A DNA stretch of 64,000 nt from Endothia cerciana (Eukaryota > Ascomycota > Sordariomycetes > Diaporthales > Cryphonectriaceae), in assembly GCA_026119935.1 (NCBI GenBank), contig JALRMH010000024.1, positions 124,001-188,000 on the forward strand, read 5' to 3'. Under the pieces are notes generated by a model. It worked only from the letters and a program-made list of their open reading frames with translations. It ran no database searches and was not told where the DNA came from. Made by a program: the position numbers and the translations under genes. Positions 21,472 through 30,983 of this stretch are shown here, piece after piece. Numbering within the stretch: the stretch's first letter is position 1; the number at the start of each line of letters is the position of its first letter.

Positions 21472-23976
21472 ATGGACCCATTGGATACTCACAGCCCCTC
21501 GTCATGGCTTGCAAACCCGGCGCTCAACCGACCACGGCCGCTGGCCTCAGTACGGGAGGCACAGCCTTGGACAACAACTCGCTGTCATCGCCTGCTCCGA
21601 CCGCTGAAGACACACCTCTCTGCACTGAGGCGAGAGGTTGAATTGGAAAACGCCGAGAATCTCAGCGACCACGCCACGGGGAATGGCGGGCCAGGCACGG
21701 GCATAGGAAAGATCCAGCACACCTACTCCAGAAGGGGACGAAGGCCACTGCACCCAAAGGCAGTAGCAGAGCCACCCACGGCGCCGAAAGTCCTGAAGCT
21801 GTCCAGAAAGCATACCCTGCAACCCGGGGAGATCGTCTTGCCCACACCAGTCATCCGACGTGCTAGAGGGCAGCAGCTATCCTCGCCAGTACGACAGCCC
21901 TCACTAGCAACACGCTCTGCGGGACCAAAGCGCTGCAAGAGAGCACGCGATATCTGGTCATCTGGGAATCCCGCACCATCCTCTGTCATCTCGGCACTGG
22001 AGATCGAAATGCTGCCCCTCCGGAGTCGCATCTCTTCCACTAGGTACTCACTCTGCGAATCTATTCTTCGAGCGGTGCATGCCCTGCTCTTGGCCACGGC
22101 GGATCCCGCCCCAGCAGCCGCCAGGGGCCACGGCACCAAGTCCCTCATGGCGATGTGCCTGCGAAAGGTGCCTGACTACATCGGCGAGCTCGAGGACTGG
22201 GAGGAGCGACAGGCGGAGGAGGAAGGCACGAAATCGGCGCTACGAGTCTCAGAGGTCTCTAATGAAGTCTACCAGGCCGTCGAGGAGGTGCTACCGCCGG
22301 GTCGCGGGTGCCCGCAGCTACGTTTGGTCGCGAGAGCTCACGGTCTGAAGATGATCAGGGACGCCCTACTCGACGGTCTGCTAGAGGACAGCTTCTCCCC
22401 CTTGCTTGTCCAGCTGTGCGCTAAGATGAAGGCCAATCTTGAGGTCGAAGAGCTGCTTGCAATCATTGTCGACAGGGCCTACCCCAGGCCTAAGAGTGCC
22501 AATAGCACATTTGATGAGGGCCGGAGACTTGTACCACTGAAGATGCTCCGCGACTTCGCTCAAGAGACTGGCAGGCCTCATTACATGCTGAGGCGACTCT
22601 CGGAATTGCTTTCCCAGCAACAGCTCCCTCTGAACTGGTTGTCAACGAAAGAGTTCTCCTCTATATGGTCCAGCATCATTAAGACCCTTTCTAGCAACGA
22701 GGTTTGCGACGACACGGTATCTTTTGCTACCCACATGATTACAGCACTATCCTCTCAGGCCAAGATGACAAGCTTCATCCTCAGACCGGAAGCGAACGAC
22801 TTGCAGAGTTTATCGCAACAGACTTTGCTCAGCGCTGTCACTGCGATTGTGTCCTTATCATTGCTACGCCAGGAAGCGAGACATCTATCACAGCATCTTT
22901 CTGGACAGCATCGTGCATCTACCATATCTGGGGGAGCTGGACATATCGTTCATGCATGCATATACGAGCTGAGGAGGACCAGAAAGCCAGGTTGGATACC
23001 AACCGTCCTCCGCCTAGCAGCATACCTCACGAGCAACACCCATGGCAGCTCTAAATACACAGACATATCAGGGCTGTGGAATCGCATCATACAAGACCAC
23101 GCTAGTAGAGATGGGAAGCAGCATTACGAAGCAGCTATTGCACTGGTCTGTTCTATGGCTCAGTGCTGCGGCCGAGGGGCGTTGGAGCCATCACATCACT
23201 ACCTCACTAAACTGTGTGAAAGACTCGACGGCGCGGCGGAGACCGAAGCAAGCCTGTCTAGAAATCTGCGGGTTGACTGCGCATTCTTACTGGCAGAACG
23301 AACAAACGACCTGCGGGATCTTGCTTTCGCAGAGTCGTTCAACGCGACCAGCGACACAAACCGCATCCGCCAGTGGACCTCACGAAACAAGTCAGTTTCA
23401 TCGTCCACCAGCTTTCGCTGGGACGAAGGTATCTCTGAATGGGTGACGGAGACACCAGCTGTGCGAAAGCGGTCGTCACGACAGTCTCTGATGGAGGACA
23501 ACTCCGATTCGGACGTTGAAACCCGCCAAGACCCCGGCGATATAGCCGATGTCGATCTGCATTCTACCTTCGGCGGTGGTTCCGATGGTGACTCCCCAGC
23601 CAACCAGAGCGGTCTTTATAGAAAGAGACCGAGGCGAAACCGCGCCACGATTAGCGAAGGCTGCCGCAGAGAGCAGGGTATAGCAGAGCAGCACGTCGCC
23701 CGAGGACGCAAGCGGAGTGTGGCGGTTGCTGGGTTGCTCAGCCTGCAGAGCGATGAGGACCTAGGGGATCAGGATGAGGATCAGATGGCAGGCAGGCAGA
23801 AGGAGTCGACAAGCAGTCAGCAGCGTGGCAGTGGGAAGGAGAATAGGAGCATGATGCCCAGCGAGGGCGCTCTCAAGCGCCGACGGGTTTCAGCTCTAAA
23901 ACCCTATCGAGTTATACTCAAGACCATTACCAATGTCGGTCCCGACGAGTTGAGCGACGACGAGCTTGGCCTCTGA
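21472..23976 (+). CDS. Uncharacterised 834-residue protein, likely nuclear
   Basis: This single intronless ORF appears complete. The first ATG of the frame is 15 codons upstream (21427); the Met at 21472 (MDPLDTHSPSSWLANPAL) was preferred for its A/T-rich leader and composition. I do not recognise a domain. The N-terminal about 190 residues are basic and Ser/Pro-rich (RRGRRPLHPK, GPKRCKRARD). The middle (about 200-640) is helical and Leu-rich, looking like an alpha-solenoid without a clear repeat. The C-terminal 170 residues are charged and disordered, with basic clusters resembling nuclear localisation signals (RKRPRRNR, LKRRRVSALK) and an acidic end (PDELSDDELGL). Length, lack of decay and position next to Clu1 suggest a real conserved gene. 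A chromatin, replication or kinetochore role is possible but unsupported. Confidence 0.8.
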   Translation: MDPLDTHSPSSWLANPALNRPRPLASVREAQPWTTTRCHRLLRPLKTHLSALRREVELENAENLSDHATGNGGPGTGIGKIQHTYSRRGRRPLHPKAVAEPPTAPKVLKLSRKHTLQPGEIVLPTPVIRRARGQQLSSPVRQPSLATRSAGPKRCKRARDIWSSGNPAPSSVISALEIEMLPLRSRISSTRYSLCESILRAVHALLLATADPAPAAARGHGTKSLMAMCLRKVPDYIGELEDWEERQAEEEGTKSALRVSEVSNEVYQAVEEVLPPGRGCPQLRLVARAHGLKMIRDALLDGLLEDSFSPLLVQLCAKMKANLEVEELLAIIVDRAYPRPKSANSTFDEGRRLVPLKMLRDFAQETGRPHYMLRRLSELLSQQQLPLNWLSTKEFSSIWSSIIKTLSSNEVCDDTVSFATHMITALSSQAKMTSFILRPEANDLQSLSQQTLLSAVTAIVSLSLLRQEARHLSQHLSGQHRASTISGGAGHIVHACIYELRRTRKPGWIPTVLRLAAYLTSNTHGSSKYTDISGLWNRIIQDHASRDGKQHYEAAIALVCSMAQCCGRGALEPSHHYLTKLCERLDGAAETEASLSRNLRVDCAFLLAERTNDLRDLAFAESFNATSDTNRIRQWTSRNKSVSSSTSFRWDEGISEWVTETPAVRKRSSRQSLMEDNSDSDVETRQDPGDIADVDLHSTFGGGSDGDSPANQSGLYRKRPRRNRATISEGCRREQGIAEQHVARGRKRSVAVAGLLSLQSDEDLGDQDEDQMAGRQKESTSSQQRGSGKENRSMMPSEGALKRRRVSALKPYRVILKTITNVGPDELSDDELGL

Positions 23977-26900
23977 GAAGCGGTCGCCGCGCGCGTGGTG
24001 GTGTGGTCGGTGGGTGGTGTTTGAGCCTGGGACCAGAGTGGATAAGGGCGGGGCACCTGTGCTTCAGGCAGTAATCAATATGGTGCGGTGTCATTCTGTG
24101 GAAACAAGAGTCCGATTGTGACAGGATAGAAATAGAAACGCATTGCAATCTGCGCGCACACAGAAACGGATTGCGTTCTGTCTCGTCTCGTCCAAAGTGT
24201 TGAGCTGAGAGGTGCCAGTGGCAGACCGAAAACACGAATAATGCGCTATTGAGGAGCGGGATGGATTCGAATGGCATGATTAGCCGTGAGGCAACCCCCC
24301 TCGTGGGATTTCCGAGTCATCAACGTCCTGAACGCACGGTTCGACCGCCGTAACGCGGCCCTGGGCCTAGGATGAGTGCGACAACTGTTGGTTGCTGGGC
24401 TGATCAGCATGTTAACCCAAGATTCAGATGTGTTTGCTTGCTGTATCGAGTCAGTAGAGAACATCCAGCCAGGCGGGTTGAGGTCGACGACGGGCCTCAG
24501 AGACGTGGGGGGTGCAAAGGCTTGGCTTTTGAGACGGTGCTCGGGCTTCGAGTCTCAATAGGACCTGCAATGCTAAGTCGCTTGACGCAGTGTCCTGCAA
24601 CGCACCTCGCCGAGATCATGGACTTGGAGGTGCGGCTCGCGCCTTCGTTCGTCGATCTCGGGAGGTCCCCCGCGGTTGGGACGCTCTGATGCAGGACTCG
24701 AAACGTGAACGCGGACATGGGGGTTTCGGCTGCAGCCCGCGTAATCGAACCCGCCAGCTGCGTCTACTCAGCAGTATAGCCTCGGGTAGACGGGCCACTT
24801 GGCCCACGAAACCAACTAACTGATGGCCAGGGCGGAGGCCACGATAAGGGTATGACAATGGACGCGATACCACTGAACCCTCGGTCTGATAGTTTGCCTC
24901 AGGATGTTTGGAGAGTCTCGATGATCCCGGCCGCCGATCATTGACCTGCCGTGTGTAGGCGCTTGCCGTCAGCGATCTTTACGCCGAGGGCATCGCCGAG
25001 GAGTCAAGGTGCCAAAAAACAATCTGAAGCATCACCTGAAATTCGGCAATGGGCACCGGGATGTTTCAAACCCATCAATGTCCCTTGACGCGCGCTGACG
25101 CCGATTCGAGGCCGTGAAAATGCCCACACAAACACATGCTCTCGGTCGCCTTCCGAAGTTATGGTATGGTGACCTGTCCAGATTGATGATGTGGTGGTTG
25201 AGATGCCCTGCCTTTGTTTCGATGACAGGCTGGACGCCATGTAATTTCTGAGCTCGGGGGTGGACGACCTGGTGTCAGAGGCTGCTTGTGGTGACGAGGC
25301 CCCTCCTAGTCCAGGATTGTCCAACACATGGGCACAGGCACGGGAATAGGCGTTGCGTTTCTGACGATGCAATGGCTCTGAACAACATCCTTCTATTATT
25401 CCCCAGAAGCAGTTGCTGTCTCGATGGTTGACCACTGAATGGCGGGCTTCATGTTTATGTCGGTTCCATTCTTAGCTCTCCGCGGTGCTGTTTCAATTAA
25501 ATGCAGACGAGCCTTCTAATCCTGGCATGGTCCTGGGAGACAAATCATGCTAAGTAGGGTTCACGCAACGCCTCGAGTATATGTTGACCCCATCGAGTTG
25601 CGGGGGTGGTCTCAACGAAGCCGAGTGCTTATTCTTTGGATCCCTTGCTCGCAGGTTGAGGCCCGAACGTGGCATCATGGATCAGTTCGGTATGGTTCCG
25701 GTCATTCCTCGACTGGGCCTTGCACAACCTTGGATAAATCTGGCCAGATACGCTGTGCCTGAGAACCCTAGCCGCCAAGACGAGAAGACTGTTCCATCAT
25801 CGTGATTTTGTGGGCCGTTTGTGGCAGGTTGCGGTGGTGGCGTAGACATCGTCTCGGTTCCAAAATCCTGCAATTGGATCTGCTCAAGGGCCTTGCGGCT
25901 CAAGTACATTGATTGGTGAACGTTACCACGTTGACAGGCACCCCTGCGGCGTGTTTAGGGTCGATGGAAGAATAGAGTTGCAGTCACCTGAAGGATGCCG
26001 CAAGCTCATGCCATTTCGCAAGGCACCGAAGCCGTAAGTGACGGGGATTACATGCAACTCCTGAGCAGGGGCACATGGTAATTGGGATCTGAACTACCTC
26101 CATAGGCTCAGGCCGACCTCGAGGCCCGTCCTGGCCGGATGCCTGGGTAGGCTCCACCGAGCACTGGCTGCGAGCTGTGCGCCTCTGATAAACAGGTCAT
26201 GATTTTGCGTGGCGTTCGAGTCGGTCACGAAAGCGAGTCCTGGCGCCGGGCGATATTAGCTCTCCGAGTCGATCTCGGGGTTCCTCGGGTAGCCGCACAG
26301 CAACTCGATACCGGCCCCTTGCGTCGAGAGGCAATCTGGCAGCTGATGAGATCAGATGTGCCGACAGATCTATATTACCACGCGGTAGAGATCTAAAGGA
26401 TGACAGCGAAATCTCATGATTCTTGCCTCCCGAGGGTCTGGGGGATATCCACAAGGCCTTCAGAATGGGATTTGGGGGTCGCAGTGGGCGATGGCCTTGA
26501 CCAACAACCGAGAGCGTTCCCGCATGAAATGGGCCTCATCGTGTGGCTGACGCTCCCCTGTCACGCCTGCAGGTACTATGGGTAACGCAAGTGTCACCCT
26601 CTGTCATATCCCTCCCGCGACCTGAACCCCCTGGCTGCTGTAGGTATGCCGGCTCCGCCAATGAGGGAGCCCATTCCAGGCTTGCAGTCCGAAAGTGGCA
26701 ATCGACAAGGTTCCAGGGCGCCAGGTGAGAGGTGGGAAGAGCCGTCGAGTGGACTGGTGGACTGCCCCACGCGTGCCCCTGAACGAGGGGTGTGGGTTGG
26801 CTTGTTTCATCTCTCCCGCCCAGCGCCCGCTGCCATCCAATGGCCTTGGTCAATCACCTTCGGGGGCGGCGGAAAGCACTGGCACAGCTTCCTCCCAGCA

Positions 26901-29249
26901 TCAGCGGTCAAGAATGCCTGAAGGTAGATCGGCCGATGCAGGATGTCTGGCTACTATTTGCCGTGTTGAGATTCGAGACGATTCGAAATCTTGCGGCCCG
27001 CTTTGAGTAGTTTGTGATTCCGCACGTTGCCTGCTTGCGAGCAACGGTGGCATGAAGGCCAATGGCCGCTCATCGGAAACATGACAAACGGGCAAATCAG
27101 ATGCATTGACGGTGATGGCTGTGGCAGCTAGCTGCGCCGCCGTCCGATCTCACCCGAAAAGGGAGCCTTCACTCCGCCATGCCCGGCACTGCTCGCTTAG
27201 CATCCCGGGGGGGGGGGGGGGAGATGAGCGAGGGGCATCCGTGAGGTGTCGAGTCTCGTCTTTTTTTTTTCTTTCTTTCTTTCTTTCTTTCCCAGAAAGA
27301 TTTCGATAGTCAGACCGTGGTCGTCATCGTAGAACAAATAGCGGCGGTAGAACCTCCGTGGCGGTGGGAGATCATTGGGAGATCATGACAGGCCTGACTC
27401 TGGTGATCCACGAAACGCCAGGGAGGCGCCCCGAATGTGCTCGTGAGCCATGGACCCCGGACAGGCCGAGCAAGCTCTTGCACGGCGGCAAAACTGGTCG
27501 ACTAGGTGCTCAGCTCCGCCGTTGGGTTCATGCACTGCCAGACGGAATCACACGGGAGGTCGCCTAGGGCTCATACGTGGTACATAGTAGCTATCAGCCA
27601 TGGCCCGCGCAAAGGAAGGCATGCGCAGAGATACGACTCTGCAATCTGATTAGGTCCAGCCTGTGCGATGATGATGTGTCTTGCTGCCCAGGGCTTACTT
27701 GGTCGGCAAACTTTGCCATATCTTCGCCAGCCAGGCGAGACCTCAGGTGGGAAATTGGCGGAGGTCGGGAGGCATGCCGCATCAAGCGTGCAGTTCCGTA
27801 TCCAGTCCCGTGCGTGCTTGGCATTTTCTCAGTAGTGATTGAGACCTGCAGGCGTGACACAGAGCAGTGGGCAGGGCGTTCTGGTGCAGTTCAGAGACGG
27901 GCATCTTGCAGTGTGCCGGCGATAATTTGTATGCTCCGAGCATCAGGACTGTCATCCCTCCCTCTTGCCCGTCCTGATGTGAGAGAATATCTCCAGATGG
28001 AGAAGAGATGTCCACAAGACAGGCCACGACCAAAGGTGGGCCAGGAAATCGCAGGGTGTTTGGAACGTGTCGAATATCATTTTGGGTTTTGCGCGGCTTG
28101 GTCGGCTTCGTCATTCGAGGAGGTGCGTGCCCAGAGGGTTTCTGACGTGCATTTTCTGCGACTGGAGAGTATTATAGCATAGTACGTACCCCGCCCACGC
28201 AACCCCCTGGGCCTGGGCCTGGTCCTGGTCGTCGGGATCGTGGGGCTCTGTTTTCAAGTTGCGCCGCCTGGTCGCCTCTCTCCTGTCCCTGCCAACCCCC
28301 CTAAATCGGCCTTGCAGGCTCCTCGCGGGGCCCTTGTCCGTTCACGCTGGCGGGCGCCCCATGTAGATGGGTCTCGCCTTCAGGGGACAGGCACTGATTG
28401 GCGTCTACCAGGGAGGCCCCCTCCCGCCGCCCACTTTAGTTCGGTCGACCACTTTCTCTTGGCCTATATCCGCCCGTTCGCGCCCCTCTCTCATAACCAA
28501 GGCCAGTTCCCAAGATCTCACCACATACCTTTCACGAGATCTCTACTGTTCCGTAGATAATCTCGTCTACATTTCTTTTCTCTACGGCACTCCAGCGGAG
28601 GACCTACTTTTGGACCTTTCTTACTCCCCCCCACTTCGATCCGTGCGACCGTGACTGTGCGTCACTTCCACTGGGGAAAAAGGCAACACACTCTCTCTTC
28701 TCTTCACTCTTCGCTTCCATACTTAGGCTCCCCTTTTTCGACAAACGGGGTTCGCAGATACTATTCTCACCTACCATATATTCACCACGATCCATACCCG
28801 ATCACTCACCAGCCTTTGGCCAATCAGGACAGCCTGTTCGGCACCATTGTCTAGAACGTTAGTGAAAGCGACAAAGGGAGCGGCATTCAAGGGCTTGGTA
28901 GCTGACTGGGGGATCAGGGACAGGACGAGGGAAGAAAGAGCTTGGATTTGATCACAATTGCTTTGTCCGGGGTCGAATCGTCAAAAACAGTGTCTCAGCT
29001 CCCTTCGGGCTCGCCTCCATCATCTCAGGTCCAGACCGCCCACTACCCGGCTCTACTACAACATTCCAGTGTATTTCGTGCTGGCCACGAAATATCCGCC
29101 CTTCATTCAGTTGTAACCGCCCTTTGAGGCGCGAAGCCCCCTTTCCTCGCCACATCCGAGGCATCAAATTTCGCGAGGCTCCATCTCTGGTTCTTTACGC
29201 CTTTCACACCCACACCCACACACCCCTCCCCCCAAATCACGACTTCAAG
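23977..29249. other. 5.3 kb without a recognisable gene
   Basis: Both strands were read. Only short overlapping frames occur (longest about 200 codons, 27577-28182 plus), none with a recognisable motif or consistent splice chain. It holds a 15-G run (27207-27221), a CTTT microsatellite (about 27268-27291) and an 8-bp inverted repeat (24601-24634). From about 28200 the plus strand becomes pyrimidine-rich with CACACCC runs directly before 29250, consistent with the promoter and a long 5' leader of the ferric reductase gene. Two T-loop-like sequences on the minus strand near 24710 and 24750 do not fold as tRNAs. Confidence 0.45.
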
Positions 29250-30983
29250 ATGGCAGGTGCAGCGGGCTCAAACTCCGCCATCAACCCTGGTGTGGAAAAC
29301 CAGCTGCTGTCTAACTATCTCTACTATGTCCTCACGATTGGTGCCGCTCTCGTCATCGGCTACAAGGTCTACGTCGTTAGTCTTAGGTATCTGCGGACGG
29401 TGTCATCTCTGGGCAACAGCACACAGCACTACTTCGCCAAGGAGACATGGAAGGCCGCGTTCTTCAAGAGGAGCATCCAATACTCCCCTGTCCTGCACAA
29501 GCGACACAACCGCGAGTTCGCCCTCAGCTCCGCCATGAACATGGGCACACTGCCCACCAGGCTCCAGCTCTTCATCCTGGCCGGCTACTTCGCTACGAAC
29601 GTTGCCTTCTGCGTGATTGACATCAACTACCACACCAATTTCGACACCTGGATCGACCTGCTTCGTAACCGCACGGGCGTCCTGGCAGTCGTCAACATGG
29701 TGCCTCTGTTCCTCATGGCAGGGCGGAACAACCCCTTGATCAACTGGTTGGGCATCTCTTTTGACACCTTCAACCTGATGCATCGGTGGCTGGGACGTAT
29801 CGTTGCGCTGGAGGCCATCACCCATACCTTGTGCTACTGGATCGGAAGCTCCGCCGATAGCAGCTTCGCTGCGGTCTTCGAGAAGACCCTGACCAGCGAG
29901 TTCTTGATGTATGGTTTTATCGGTACCGTGGGCTTTACCTTCCTCATCATCCAGGCATCCAGCGTCCTGAGACACGCCTGGTACGAGATCTTCAAGATTC
30001 TCCATATCGCCGGCGCCATCGTCGCTGTGGTCGGTGTGTGGTACCACTGCCAGATTAAGAACTTCCCCCAGCTCAACTACCTGTACGCTGTTGTCGCCCT
30101 CTGGTGCTTCGACCGCGCAGCCCGTATGATCCGTGTCGCTTACGGCAACCTCGGCGCTGGCGGTACCAAGACCCTCGTCGAGGCCCTTCCTGGCAACGCC
30201 GTCCGTGTCACCGTCACAATGGCAAGGCCGTGGGCGTTCGCACCCGGCCAGCATGCTTACCTCTACTTCCCCAGAATCAGCTGGACGCAGTCCCACCCCT
30301 TCTCCGTCGGCTGGAGCGAGGAGGCCGAGATGCACGACGGCGAGAAGCTGTCCATGGACCGCAACGACATCCTGGGCTACCGCAAGACTTCCATGTCCTA
30401 CGTCATCCGCGCCCGTACGGGCGCCACGGGCGCCCTGTACAAGAAGGCAGCCGCGTGCCCTGATGGCCGCCTGATGACTACCTGCTACGTGGAGGGCCCG
30501 TACGGTGGTCTGCACAACATGAACTCGTACGGCACGGTGATGCTCTTCGCGGGTGGTGTGGGCATCACGCAGGCCGTGCCGCACGTGCGTGACCTCGTGG
30601 CAGGGTACGCAAACGGCACCGTCGCTGCCCGCAAGATCGTGCTGTGCTGGATCATCCAGTCGCCCGAGCACCTGGAGTGGATCCGGCCGTGGATGACGGA
30701 GATCCTGGCCATGGACCGGCGCCGCGAGTGCCTGAGGATCATGCTCTTCGTGTCCCGGCCCAGGTCGACAAAGGAGATCCACTCGCCGTCGTCGACCGTC
30801 CAGATGTTCCCTGGCCGTCCGAACGTCGAGCACCTCATCGGCGCGGAGATGGAGAACCAGGTTGGCGCCATGGGTGTCACTGTGTGCGGCCCCGGTGCGC
30901 TGTCTGATGAGGTCCGCCTTGCGGTGCGCAACCGCCAGTACAACGGCACGATTGAGTTCTGCGAGGAAGCTTTCTCGTGGTAA
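29250..30983 (+). CDS. FRE-type ferric/cupric metalloreductase
   Basis: This intronless gene of 577 aa starts at the first Met after the leader (caagATGG). Family proteins move electrons from NADPH through FAD and two hemes across the membrane to reduce Fe(III) or Cu(II). About seven hydrophobic segments fill residues 25-320. His178, His192, His252 and His266 sit in two helix pairs spaced 14 residues, the classical bis-heme ligand pattern. HPFSVGW near residue 349 is the FAD motif, GGVGIT near 435 the NADPH glycine loop, and the end FCEEAFSW is the family C-terminal signature. The usual length is 550-700, so it is complete. It lacks a long secreted N-terminal domain, so intracellular-membrane placement is possible. 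The reverse strand carries a 544-codon open frame, a shadow of strong GC3 codon bias. Confidence 0.92.
   Translation: MAGAAGSNSAINPGVENQLLSNYLYYVLTIGAALVIGYKVYVVSLRYLRTVSSLGNSTQHYFAKETWKAAFFKRSIQYSPVLHKRHNREFALSSAMNMGTLPTRLQLFILAGYFATNVAFCVIDINYHTNFDTWIDLLRNRTGVLAVVNMVPLFLMAGRNNPLINWLGISFDTFNLMHRWLGRIVALEAITHTLCYWIGSSADSSFAAVFEKTLTSEFLMYGFIGTVGFTFLIIQASSVLRHAWYEIFKILHIAGAIVAVVGVWYHCQIKNFPQLNYLYAVVALWCFDRAARMIRVAYGNLGAGGTKTLVEALPGNAVRVTVTMARPWAFAPGQHAYLYFPRISWTQSHPFSVGWSEEAEMHDGEKLSMDRNDILGYRKTSMSYVIRARTGATGALYKKAAACPDGRLMTTCYVEGPYGGLHNMNSYGTVMLFAGGVGITQAVPHVRDLVAGYANGTVAARKIVLCWIIQSPEHLEWIRPWMTEILAMDRRRECLRIMLFVSRPRSTKEIHSPSSTVQMFPGRPNVEHLIGAEMENQVGAMGVTVCGPGALSDEVRLAVRNRQYNGTIEFCEEAFSW

Noticed and set aside
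24690..24900. tRNA-like signals on the minus strand (T-loop-like GGGTTCGATTAC and TTTCGAGTCC; GGTTCAGTGGTATCG)
   Set aside because: Acceptor and T-stem pairings fail and spacing does not fit a tRNA with or without an intron.
27577..28182. 201-codon plus-strand frame in the gene-poor stretch
   Set aside because: Irregular composition, no recognised motif and no plausible promoter or splice context; likely chance.
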